This document shows, one piece after another, positions 32,607-40,796 of a stretch of DNA of 64,000 nucleotides. The DNA is from Pseudomonas sp. S37 (GTDB taxonomy: Bacteria; Pseudomonadota; Gammaproteobacteria; Pseudomonadales; Pseudomonadaceae). The notes beneath the pieces were generated by a model. That model was not told the DNA's origin, made no database searches, and saw only the letters and a program-made list of their open reading frames with translations. Made by a program: the position numbers and the translations under genes. Each line of letters opens with the position of its first letter. Position 1 is the stretch's first letter. The stretch is from NCBI RefSeq assembly GCF_016658545.1, contig NZ_JACVZC010000005.1:1-64000 (forward strand). The letters run 5' to 3'.

Positions 32607-34001
32607 ATGCCCGCCCATGATTTCGTCAGCCCAGACAGCATCCGCGCGCAGTTCTCTGCCGCCATGTCGCTCATGTACAAACAGGAAGTGCCGCTGTACG
32701 GCACGCTGCTGGAGCTGGTGAGCGAAATCAACCAGCAGGTCATGGCCCAGCAACCCAAGGTTGCCGAGGCCCTGCGCTGGACCGGCGAAATCGAGCGCCT
32801 GGACCACGAGCGCCACGGTGCGATCCGCGTCGGCACTGCCGAGGAACTGGCCACCATCGCCCGCCTGTTCGCAGTGATGGGCATGCAGCCGGTCGGCTAC
32901 TACGACCTCAGCTCTGCCGGGGTGCCGGTGCACTCCACCGCTTTCCGCGCGGTGCACGAGCAATCGCTGCACATCAGCCCGTTCCGGGTGTTCACCTCGC
33001 TGCTGCGCCTGGAACTGATCGACAACCTGCAACTGCGCGAGCTGGCCCAAGGCATTCTGGCCAAGCGCCAGATCTTCACCGCCCGCGCCCTCGAACTGAT
33101 CGCCCAGTGCGAGCGCGATGGCGGCCTGAACGCCGCAGATGCCGAAGCGTTCGTGCAGGAGGCGCTGCACACCTTCCGCTGGCACCATGACGCTACCGTC
33201 ACGGCCGAGCAGTACCAGCAGTTGCACGACCAGCACCGCCTGATTGCCGATGTGGTGGCCTTCAAGGGTCCGCACATCAACCATCTGACGCCGCGTACCC
33301 TGGACATCGATGCGATCCAGGTCGGCATGCCGGCCAAGGGCATCCCGCCGAAAGCCGTGGTCGAAGGCCCACCCACCCGCCGCCACCCGATACTGCTGCG
33401 TCAGACCAGCTTCAAGGCCTTGCAGGAAAAAGTCGCGTTCAGCGACCAGCAAGGCAGCGAAGGCAGCCACACTGCGCGCTTTGGCGAGATTGAACAGCGG
33501 GGTGCGGCGCTGACGCCCAAAGGCCGCCAGCTGTACGACAAACTGCTCGACGCCACCCGTGCTGCCTTGGGCGGTGCGCCGGCCGAGGCCAACGCCGAGC
33601 GCTACATGGCGCTGCTGAAGGACAGCTTTGCCGAATTCCCGGACGACCTCGCGCAGATGCGTGAGCAGGGCTTGGCGTATTTCCGCTACTTCGCTACCGA
33701 GAAAGGCCTGGCTGCGCGGGATCAGGACGGCCGCCCGACTACCCTGGAAGGCTTGATCGAGGCAGGCCATGTGCACTTCGAGGCGCTGGTGTACGAGGAC
33801 TTCCTGCCGGTGAGTGCGGCGGGGATCTTCCAGTCCAACCTGGGTGACGATGCGCAGGCGGAGTACGGCAGCAATGCCAACCGCGATGCCTTTGAGGCGG
33901 CGTTGGGGCTGCAGGTGCAGGATGAGCTGGCGCTGTATGCGCAAAGCGAGCGCCGCTCGTTGCAGGCATGTGCGCAGGCGTTGAACCTGGGCTCGATGTA
34001 A
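32607..34001 (+). CDS. hglS: 2-oxoadipate dioxygenase/decarboxylase HglS (D-2-hydroxyglutarate synthase)
   Basis: A 464-residue DUF1338 (YdcJ) protein. In P. putida HglS is an Fe(II)-dependent enzyme turning 2-oxoadipate, O2 and no extra cosubstrate into D-2-hydroxyglutarate and CO2, the step that completes D-lysine degradation. The metal ligands reported for the P. putida enzyme, His70, His226 and Glu294, fall exactly on His70 (LDHERHGAIR), His226 (GPHINHLTPR) and Glu294 (RFGEIEQRG) here, and substrate-binding Arg74 is present. AGGAAGC precedes the ATG, and the length equals the known protein. It is transcribed separately from amaA-amaB, downstream of the LysR gene. Confidence 0.96.
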   Translation: MPAHDFVSPDSIRAQFSAAMSLMYKQEVPLYGTLLELVSEINQQVMAQQPKVAEALRWTGEIERLDHERHGAIRVGTAEELATIARLFAVMGMQPVGYYDLSSAGVPVHSTAFRAVHEQSLHISPFRVFTSLLRLELIDNLQLRELAQGILAKRQIFTARALELIAQCERDGGLNAADAEAFVQEALHTFRWHHDATVTAEQYQQLHDQHRLIADVVAFKGPHINHLTPRTLDIDAIQVGMPAKGIPPKAVVEGPPTRRHPILLRQTSFKALQEKVAFSDQQGSEGSHTARFGEIEQRGAALTPKGRQLYDKLLDATRAALGGAPAEANAERYMALLKDSFAEFPDDLAQMREQGLAYFRYFATEKGLAARDQDGRPTTLEGLIEAGHVHFEALVYEDFLPVSAAGIFQSNLGDDAQAEYGSNANRDAFEAALGLQVQDELALYAQSERRSLQACAQALNLGSM

Positions 34002-34011
34002 GGCTGGATAT

Positions 34012-34139
34012 CGCCGGGGGCGCTTTGCGCCCTATCGCGTACCTGTGGGCGGCTTTAGCCGCGAACACCGGCAAAGCCGGTGCCATCCACCGCATCGCCT
34101 GCTTCGCGGGTAAACCCGCTCCCACAGGTACCGCGCAGG
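34012..34139. repeat. Composite REP element, rearranged
   Basis: An irregular block: a type II-like hairpin (GGGGGCGCTTTGCGCCC), a type I core variant (GCGGCTTTAGCCGC), a GCAAAGCCGG segment, then a standard type I core (GCGGGTAAACCCGC). It lies between the convergent hglS and chemoreceptor genes. Confidence 0.8.
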
Positions 34140-34147
34140 CTTTAGTA

Positions 34148-36046
34148 TCAGCGGAACCGGTCCACTTCCTGCCGTAGCTGCGCCGCCAGCCCTTCCAGCT
34201 CCCGCGCGGTGAAGGCCAGTTCATTGGCCACCTCGCGCTGCTCGCCGTTGGCCTGGGCAATGCTCTGCAGGTTGCGGCTCAGCACCGTTGCCATGCTGCT
34301 CTGCTCCTGAGTCGCCGTACTGATCACCGCAAACTGCTCACCCGCCGCACGGCTCTGCTCGTCGATACGCGCCAACGCTTCTGCCACCTTGTCATTACGC
34401 GCCAGGCCCTCCTGCATCAGTTGGTTACCCTGCTCCAGGGTGGTGATGGCGTGGCCGGTCTGCTGCTGAATGCTGGTGATCATCCCGGAAATTTCATCCG
34501 TGGCCTGGCGGGTTCGCGCAGCCAACCCACGCACCTCATCCGCCACCACTGCAAAGCCGCGCCCTTGCTCACCGGCGCGAGCAGCCTCGATGGCCGCATT
34601 CAATGCCAGCAGGTTGGTCTGCTCAGCGATCGCTGTGATCACGCTGATGATGCCGCCGATTTCTTGCGAGCGAGCGCCCAGGCTGTCCATCACCGTGGCA
34701 GTGCCGCCGAGGGCATCGGCAATCTGCTTCAGTGAGCGCGATGCTTCATCCATGGCGCTGCGGCCTATACGGGTCTGCTGGGCATTGTCACGGGCCATGC
34801 GCTCGGTGCCCGCCATGTTGTCGGCAATGTTCATCGAGGTGGCGCTGAACTCTTCCACCGCTCCGGCCATGCTGGTGATTTCGCCGGATTGCTGGTCCAT
34901 GCCCTCGCACGCCCCCGTAGACAGCCCGGACAGCGAGCGGGCGCGGGTGCTGACCTGTTCGGAGGCACTGCGGATGTGCTCGACCATGGTCGACAGTGCC
35001 TCGCCCATTGTGTTGAAGCTGCGGGCCAACTGGCCGATTTCATCATGGCTGGTCACGCTCAGCCGCGCGTTCAGGTCACCGGCACCGAGCGCTTCGGCCT
35101 GGCGCACCAGCGCGTCCAGCGGGCGCAACTTGCGCCTCAACAGCCACAGTGTGGCAGCCACGGCCAGGACCATGGCCAGCAAGCTGCCGATGGCCAGGCG
35201 CAGGCCGACGCTCCAGGTCACCTCGCGGATTTCCGCCGTCGGCATGCTCGCCACCACCGTCCACGGGCCTTCGGTAAAGGGCGCTGTAACGCTGTACAGC
35301 GGCTGCTCGGCATTGGCCGGCGGCACCAGCCATTGGCCCTTTTCATCTTGCAGGGCCAACGACCCGGTCTGGCCGATGCGAAAGCGCTTGAGGTTGGCAA
35401 ACTGGGCGTTCTGCGCGTCGGTGTAGTCGAAGCCAACGAACAACACGGCGATCACCCGGCCATTGCTGTCACTCACTGGCACGTAACGGGTCATGTAGTT
35501 GCGCTCGAACAAAACGGCGCGGCCAACGTACATCTGCCCGGCCAGCAGCTTGAGATAAGCCGGGTGCTGGCGATCGAGCTGGGTACCGATGGCACGGCTG
35601 CCGTCCTGCTTCTTCAGGTTGGTGCTGATGCGCACGAAGTCGTCGCCGCTGCGCACGAACAACGTGGCGATGCCGGCGGTCATCTGCTGGAATTCGTCAA
35701 CCAGCTGGAAATCGTTGTTGAGCAAGTGTTCGCCCAGGTACAAGGCCGGCGTGGCCTGGCCGGCGACCTGCACGGTTTCACCGGCATGCAGCGACAGGCC
35801 CGAGGCGAAGCGGCGCTCGAACAGGCCGCTCAGGCGCTGGGTGTTGTCCTTGAGCGAGCCGTGGAAGGTGTCGAGCTGGTCGGCCAGCAGCCGCGCTTCA
35901 CTGGCCAGGTGGGCCTGGCGTGTGGCGAGGTTGGCATCGTCCAGCGAACGCAGGGCAAACAGGGTACTGCCAGTAATCACCAGCGCCAGCACGATGGCGA
36001 GGGCGACACCGAGCTGCGAGGCGATGCGGGCACGCGGTTGAGACAT
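34148..36046 (-). CDS. Methyl-accepting chemotaxis protein with Cache-type sensor domain
   Basis: A 632-residue chemoreceptor. One membrane helix lies near residues 12-32 and a second near 280-300, enclosing a periplasmic domain of about 245 residues that looks like a Cache_3-Cache_2 type sensor (for example [20 protein letters not shown] and [20 protein letters not shown]). HAMP follows (about 305-360), then the signalling domain with the conserved hairpin [21 protein letters not shown] sigma-28 promoter stands upstream, so it belongs to the flagellar/chemotaxis regulon. The ligand is unknown. Such domains often bind small carboxylates, which would suit its place beside hglS, but that is inference. 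Confidence 0.92.
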   Translation of the reverse strand: MSQPRARIASQLGVALAIVLALVITGSTLFALRSLDDANLATRQAHLASEARLLADQLDTFHGSLKDNTQRLSGLFERRFASGLSLHAGETVQVAGQATPALYLGEHLLNNDFQLVDEFQQMTAGIATLFVRSGDDFVRISTNLKKQDGSRAIGTQLDRQHPAYLKLLAGQMYVGRAVLFERNYMTRYVPVSDSNGRVIAVLFVGFDYTDAQNAQFANLKRFRIGQTGSLALQDEKGQWLVPPANAEQPLYSVTAPFTEGPWTVVASMPTAEIREVTWSVGLRLAIGSLLAMVLAVAATLWLLRRKLRPLDALVRQAEALGAGDLNARLSVTSHDEIGQLARSFNTMGEALSTMVEHIRSASEQVSTRARSLSGLSTGACEGMDQQSGEITSMAGAVEEFSATSMNIADNMAGTERMARDNAQQTRIGRSAMDEASRSLKQIADALGGTATVMDSLGARSQEIGGIISVITAIAEQTNLLALNAAIEAARAGEQGRGFAVVADEVRGLAARTRQATDEISGMITSIQQQTGHAITTLEQGNQLMQEGLARNDKVAEALARIDEQSRAAGEQFAVISTATQEQSSMATVLSRNLQSIAQANGEQREVANELAFTARELEGLAAQLRQEVDRFR

Positions 36047-36102
36047 GGGGAAGCTCCAGGCAAGAGGCCGGGATCGTCCTGATCACGCTGACCGCCCGCT
36101 TT

Positions 36103-36129
36103 TTATCGACGGGAAGCGCGTCCTCTTTC
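36103..36129 (-). promoter_or_regulatory. Sigma-28 (FliA) promoter of the chemoreceptor gene
   Basis: Minus strand reads GAAA-N15-GTCGATAA, against the FliA consensus TAAA-N15-GCCGATAA: ten of twelve positions match with exact spacing. It lies about 57 bp before the chemoreceptor start codon. Confidence 0.75.
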
Positions 36130-36210
36130 GGGACGCTGGTGCCAGTGGATCGGCGTCGCTGGCGAATACTTGAGTGTCGGGCCGGGGTATTCGCAAACGT
36201 TTTCTATCGC

Positions 36211-36317
36211 CTGTTCCGGCCCTTTCGCGGGTGAACCCGCTCCCACAAGTACCGCGCAAAACCTGAATCCTGCGCCATACTTGTGGGAGCGGGTTTACCC
36301 GCGAAAGGGCCGGAACT
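36211..36317. repeat. Type I REP pair
   Basis: Inverted pair between the end of a LysR gene and the promoter of the chemoreceptor gene (both minus strand). Cores GCGGGTGAACCCGC and GCGGGTTTACCCGC about 45 bp apart. Confidence 0.92.
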
Positions 36318-36322
36318 GGTGA

Positions 36323-37249
36323 TCAAAGGGTCGGCAGGATTTCCACATCCGGAAGGTCCATGGCAGCCACTTCCTGTTCAAGAAACACGCTCAGGCGCCG
36401 CAACCGCTCCCCTCCGCGCCGGGTGCGCGGCCACACCAGGTAATAATCCATGCCGCTGGGCACCGCTGTCGGCCAGGGCAGGCTAAGGCGCTTCTGCGCC
36501 ACATCCTCAGCCACCATCAGCAAATCACCCATGGAAATCCCGTAGCCACGCGCCGCCGCGATCATGCCCAGCTCCAGGGTGTCGAACACCTGCCCGCCCT
36601 TGAGCGACACCTTGTCGCTGAGGCCCATGCGCTCCAGCCATTCGCGCCAGTCGCGTTTATCCACGGTGGGGTGCAGCAGCTCGATGCCGGCCAACCGGCA
36701 AACATCCCAGGGCTCTTCGTCGAGCAGGTCTGGCGCGCCGACCGGGATCAGCAACTCCGGGAAGAGCTTGCGCACCTCCCAGTCTGCCGGGAACACCCCG
36801 TCGCTGAGCAACACCGCACAATCGAACGGTTCCTGGTTGAAGTCCACATGGTCGACGTCCATCCAGGCGCTGGTCAGTTGCACCTCGTTGCCCGGCTGCA
36901 AGTGGCGAAAGCGGCTCAGGCACGCCAGCAACCAGCGCATGGTCAGGGTCGACGGGGCCTTCATGCGCAGGATGTCATCTTCGCCACACAAAGTTTCACA
37001 GGCCCGCTCGAACGCCGCAAAGCCTTCACGCACGCCCGGCAGCAGTACCCGCCCCGCTTCAGTCAGTTGCAGGTTGCGCCCGCTGCGCACGAACAGGCGG
37101 CAGGCGAAATGTTCTTCAAGGGTGCGGATATGCCGGCTGACCGCGCTTTGGGTGATCGACAGCTCTTCGCCGGCACGGGTGAACGAGCTGAGTCGCGCAG
37201 CCGCTTCGAATGCGCGCAGGGCATACAGCGGGGGTAGCTGGCGTGGCAT
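36323..37249 (-). CDS. LysR-type regulator (GcvA-like)
   Basis: A 308-residue LysR protein of the GcvA type: HTH at about 8-65 (ALRAFEAAARLSSFTRAGEE ... TQSAVSRHIRTLEEHFACRL) and effector domain. GcvA-like proteins usually control an adjacent gene; here the divergent MATE pump, 156 bp away between start codons, is the likeliest target. AGGTGCC precedes the ATG. The longer reading frame upstream has no ribosome site. The effector is unknown. Confidence 0.88.
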   Translation of the reverse strand: MPRQLPPLYALRAFEAAARLSSFTRAGEELSITQSAVSRHIRTLEEHFACRLFVRSGRNLQLTEAGRVLLPGVREGFAAFERACETLCGEDDILRMKAPSTLTMRWLLACLSRFRHLQPGNEVQLTSAWMDVDHVDFNQEPFDCAVLLSDGVFPADWEVRKLFPELLIPVGAPDLLDEEPWDVCRLAGIELLHPTVDKRDWREWLERMGLSDKVSLKGGQVFDTLELGMIAAARGYGISMGDLLMVAEDVAQKRLSLPWPTAVPSGMDYYLVWPRTRRGGERLRRLSVFLEQEVAAMDLPDVEILPTL

Positions 37250-37404
37250 GAGGCACCTGCAATATGGGCGTGAGAGGCGAATTACCAAGGAGCATATTGG
37301 CATGAGTTCAACTCATGCCAACTATCGCTTTTATCCTTTTGTGCAAAGCTGACCGAAGCCTCAGAATCGCCCTTCGTTCATCACCCCAGGAAGAAGGACT
37401 GCCC

Positions 37405-38793
37405 ATGCATGTCGCGCCCACCACAGAACTCAAGGCTTTGCTGCGCCTGGCCGGGCCGCTGATCGCCTCGCAGTTGGCGCACATGCTGATGGTGCTGACC
37501 GACACCCTGATGATGGCCCGCATCAGCCCGCAGGCACTGGCCGGTGGCGGCCTGGGTGCGGCGAGCTATTCGTTCGTGTCGATCTTCTGCCTGGGCGTGA
37601 TTGCCGCAGTCGGTACCCTGGTGGCAATACGCAAGGGCGCCAACGATATCGAAGGCGCCACGCGCCTGGCACAGAGCGGCCTGTGGCTGGCCTGGGGCCT
37701 GGCGCTGTTCGCCGCGCTGGTGCTGTGGAACCTTGAGCCGGTACTGCTGCTGTTCGGGCAAAAGCCCGAGAACGTGGCCTCGGCGGCGCAGTTCCTGACC
37801 CTGCTGCCGCTGGCCCTGCCCGGCTACCTGACCTTCATGGCCCTGCGCGGCTTCACCAGCGCGCTGGGCCGCTCGACCCCGGTGATGGTCATCAGCCTGG
37901 TCGGCACCGTGCTCAACTACCTGTTCAACGTGGCGCTGATCGAGGGTATGTTCGGCTTGCCCAAGCTGGGCCTGATGGGCATCGGCCTGGTTACGGCGGT
38001 GGTATCGATGGGCATGGCCATTGCGCTGGCGCTGTACATCCGCTGGCACCCGGCCTATGTCGCCTACCCGCTGCGCAAGGGCCTGTCGCGCCCGTCGCTG
38101 CCGGCCCTGCGCGAACTGTGGCGGCTGGGCCTGCCGATTGGCGGCACCTACATGGTCGAAGTCGGCCTGTTCGCCTTTGCCGCGCTGTGCATGGGCGTGC
38201 TCGGCAGCACCGAGCTGGCGGCGCACCAGATTGCCCTGCAGATCGTGTCCACGGCGTTCATGGTGCCGACGGGCCTGTCGTATGCGGTGACCATGCGCGT
38301 GGGGCTGTATTACGGCGCTGGCAACCTGCTGGCCGCGCGCAGCGCAGGGCGGGTGGGTATCGGCTTTGGGGCGACGATCATGTTTGCCTTTGCGGCGCTG
38401 TTCCTGCTGTTGCCGGAAGCCTTGGTGAGCCTGTTCATCGACCGTAATGACCCAGGCTTTGCAGCCATCTACCAACTGGCGGTGCAATTGCTGATGGTGG
38501 CGGCCTGGTTCGAGCTGTTCGATGGCATGCAGACCATTGCCATGGGTTCTATTCGCGGGCTGAAGGATGCCAAGACCACCTTCCTGATCGGGCTGTGCTG
38601 CTACTGGCTGGTGGGGGCGCCGAGTGCCTGGCTGTTCGCGTTCAACCTGGGTGGTGGCGCGGTCGGGATCTGGTGGGGGTTGGCGCTGGGGCTGGCGTGT
38701 GCGGCGGTGGCGCTGACCTTTGGTTTTGAATGGCGGATGAAGCGGTTGATGAGGAAGGCCGGGGGCCGTGCAGGGGCTGCTGCTTCGGCCTGA
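37405..38793 (+). CDS. MATE-family multidrug efflux transporter (NorM type)
   Basis: A 462-residue inner-membrane protein with 12 predicted helices in two six-helix halves, typical of NorM-like MATE exporters that expel cationic drugs in exchange for Na+ or H+. The first half opens LLRLAGPLIASQLAHMLMVL-TDTLMMAR; the repeat in the second half opens ELWRLGLPIGGTYMVEVGLF. AGGAAGAAGGA precedes the ATG. It is divergent from a LysR gene and ends 5 bp before a REP pair. The substrate is not evident from sequence. Confidence 0.92.
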   Translation: MHVAPTTELKALLRLAGPLIASQLAHMLMVLTDTLMMARISPQALAGGGLGAASYSFVSIFCLGVIAAVGTLVAIRKGANDIEGATRLAQSGLWLAWGLALFAALVLWNLEPVLLLFGQKPENVASAAQFLTLLPLALPGYLTFMALRGFTSALGRSTPVMVISLVGTVLNYLFNVALIEGMFGLPKLGLMGIGLVTAVVSMGMAIALALYIRWHPAYVAYPLRKGLSRPSLPALRELWRLGLPIGGTYMVEVGLFAFAALCMGVLGSTELAAHQIALQIVSTAFMVPTGLSYAVTMRVGLYYGAGNLLAARSAGRVGIGFGATIMFAFAALFLLLPEALVSLFIDRNDPGFAAIYQLAVQLLMVAAWFELFDGMQTIAMGSIRGLKDAKTTFLIGLCCYWLVGAPSAWLFAFNLGGGAVGIWWGLALGLACAAVALTFGFEWRMKRLMRKAGGRAGAAASA

Positions 38794-38798
38794 CGTCA

Positions 38799-38876
38799 GG
38801 GCCTCTTCGCGGGTGAACCCGCTCCCACAGGGACCGCGCAACCCTGTGGGAGCGGGTTCACCCGCGAAAGGGCCCT
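38799..38876. repeat. Type I REP pair reaching into a stop codon
   Basis: Inverted pair filling the gap between convergent MATE and GGDEF/EAL genes. The right copy's end (GGGCCCTA) supplies the TAG stop (38875-38877) of the GGDEF/EAL gene, so the repeat overlaps coding DNA. Confidence 0.92.
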
Positions 38877-40542
38877 AGAGGACAGCATCCAGCTGACGGC
38901 CGGGCACCCGCAGCAGAAATTCGATCAATTCCCCTACCGGCAACGGCTTGCTGACCAGGAACCCTTGCACCTGGTCGCAACCAAACCCGCGTAGCAGTTC
39001 CAACTGCTCTTCACTCTCGACCCCTTCGGCCACCACCTCGAGGTTGAGGTTGTGCGCCAGGTTGATCATGGCGTGCACCAGCTTGCGGTTCTCTTCGCGC
39101 ATTTCCATTTCGGCAACAAAGCTGCGGTCTACCTTGAGCAAGGTGATGGGCAGGCTGTTGAGGTGCACGAACGAAGAAAAACCGGTACCGAAGTCATCCA
39201 GCGAGAAACGCACGCCAAGGCGGCCCAGCGCATCCATGGTCTGGCGCACCAGCTCGTTGCGGCGCATCACGGCCGTTTCGGTCAGTTCGAACTCCAGCCA
39301 GCGGGCATCCACGCCGTGTTCAAGGATCAGCCGGCTCAAGGTGGCCAGCAACTGGCTGTCCTGGAACTGGCGGAAGCTCAGGTTGACCGCCATGTGCAGC
39401 GGCTCCAGGCCGCGTTCGCACAGCGCCTGCATGTCGCGCAGGGCACGGGAAATCACCCAGTAGCCCAACGGTACGATCAGGCCGCTCTGCTCGGCCAGCG
39501 GCACGAACTCGCTGGGCGGCAGCAGGCCACGTTCGGCATGCCGCCAGCGCACCAGCGCCTCCAGGCCGACGATGCGCCCGTCGGCCAGGTTCAGCCGAGG
39601 CTGGTAGTGCAGTTCCAGCTCGTCACGGCGCAGGGCGCGGCGCAGTTCGCTTTCAAGGTCGGCGAGGCTACGGGCGTTGCGGTTGATGCGCTCGTTGAAC
39701 ACATGGAAGGTGCAGCCCTGGCTGCCCTTGGCCTGGCGCATGGCGATGTGCGCGTGCCACATCAGCGGGTCGGCGCCGCTGTGGGCACGGGCATGGGCCA
39801 AGCCCAGGCTGCAACCCAGCAGCAGGCTTTCGCCATCGATCCAGTAGGGTTCGGCCAGCGCCTCGACAATGCGCTCGGCAATCCACTCGGCGCGGTTGGC
39901 ATCGCGGCGGGTGTCGATCAACAGGGCGAACTCGTCGCTGCCCAGGCGCGCCAGCTGGTCGCCCGCTTCCAGCTGGTGCTTCAGGCGTGCCACCACCTGC
40001 AGGATCAGGCGGTCGCCGCTCTGGTGGCCAAGGGCGTCGTTGACGTGGCGGAAGTTGTCCAGGTCGAGGTGGCCAAGGGCAACGCCACGGCCTTCGTTTT
40101 CGGCCAAGCGTGCGGTGAGCAGGGCCTGAAAGCCCTGGCGGTTGGCGATACCGGTCAGTGGGTCTTGCTCGGCCAGGCGCTGCAAGGTAGCCACCAGCAC
40201 GCCGCGTTCGCGCACATGGCGCAGCGAGCGGCGCAGGGTATCGGCATTGAGCTGTTCGCGTACCAGCCAGTCGCTGACGCCGCTGGGTGCCAACTCGGGC
40301 TCGTCGTCCAGCAGCAGGATGGTTGGCAGCTCACAACGCCCGGGTGCCGGCTGCAGTGCCGGTGTTGCCAGGATGACCGCCTGGCGGTCATGGCTGAACA
40401 GGCTGTCGACCGCCTCCCAGTTTGGCGCAGTCAGCAGCACGGCGCTGCCCCCCAGGGCAGGCAGGCATGTGTGCAGCAAGGCGGCCCATTGCGGCTCATC
40501 GGCCAACAGCAGCAAACGCAAAGGTTCGACAGGCGTGGACAA
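38875..40542 (-). CDS. GGDEF/EAL protein, probable c-di-GMP phosphodiesterase
   Basis: A 555-residue cytoplasmic protein. Residues about 1-110 look like a degenerate receiver without the phospho-acceptor Asp. A GGDEF domain (about 122-285) has the motif GSDEF at 201-205 in place of GGDEF, so cyclase activity is doubtful. The EAL domain (about 300-550) keeps EAL at 328-330, a DDFGTG motif and the later GVE, so phosphodiesterase activity is likely. The GGDEF part may bind GTP to regulate the EAL domain. The stop codon lies inside a REP element. Upstream, a Fur-box-like sequence suggests iron control. It is divergent from rep. Confidence 0.9.
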   Translation of the reverse strand: MSTPVEPLRLLLLADEPQWAALLHTCLPALGGSAVLLTAPNWEAVDSLFSHDRQAVILATPALQPAPGRCELPTILLLDDEPELAPSGVSDWLVREQLNADTLRRSLRHVRERGVLVATLQRLAEQDPLTGIANRQGFQALLTARLAENEGRGVALGHLDLDNFRHVNDALGHQSGDRLILQVVARLKHQLEAGDQLARLGSDEFALLIDTRRDANRAEWIAERIVEALAEPYWIDGESLLLGCSLGLAHARAHSGADPLMWHAHIAMRQAKGSQGCTFHVFNERINRNARSLADLESELRRALRRDELELHYQPRLNLADGRIVGLEALVRWRHAERGLLPPSEFVPLAEQSGLIVPLGYWVISRALRDMQALCERGLEPLHMAVNLSFRQFQDSQLLATLSRLILEHGVDARWLEFELTETAVMRRNELVRQTMDALGRLGVRFSLDDFGTGFSSFVHLNSLPITLLKVDRSFVAEMEMREENRKLVHAMINLAHNLNLEVVAEGVESEEQLELLRGFGCDQVQGFLVSKPLPVGELIEFLLRVPGRQLDAVL

Positions 40543-40600
40543 GCGGGCTCCTTAGGCTTCACGGTGCAACGGGATCTGACGGGTATGCTACTGTATTTAA

Positions 40601-40615
40601 TGAAAATGATTTTCA
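40601..40615. promoter_or_regulatory. Fur-box-like sequence
   Basis: TGAAAATGATTTTCA, a 7-1-7 palindrome close to the core of the Fur consensus, 59 bp upstream of the GGDEF/EAL start codon and 182 bp before rep. Iron-dependent control of the GGDEF/EAL gene is the likeliest meaning; binding is untested. Confidence 0.5.
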
Positions 40616-40796
40616 CTTTTATACATGTTTTTCAGCGTGTAGCGTCCCGACGTATTTTGTCGTGCATCCTGCGCGAAACTGCGCCAGCCGGCAAATACCC
40701 ATTGCATATTTGACTCAGACGTCAGACGGTCGCGCCACAACCGCCCCATGCCTGTTAGAATGCGCGGCTATTTTCTGGCGACCCCCGGTTTCTAGC

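Noticed and set aside
40543..40796. Possible PrrF-like iron sRNA next to the Fur-box-like site
   Set aside because: No terminator with U-run follows and I see no resemblance to PrrF's conserved core. The box is better explained as control of the GGDEF/EAL gene.
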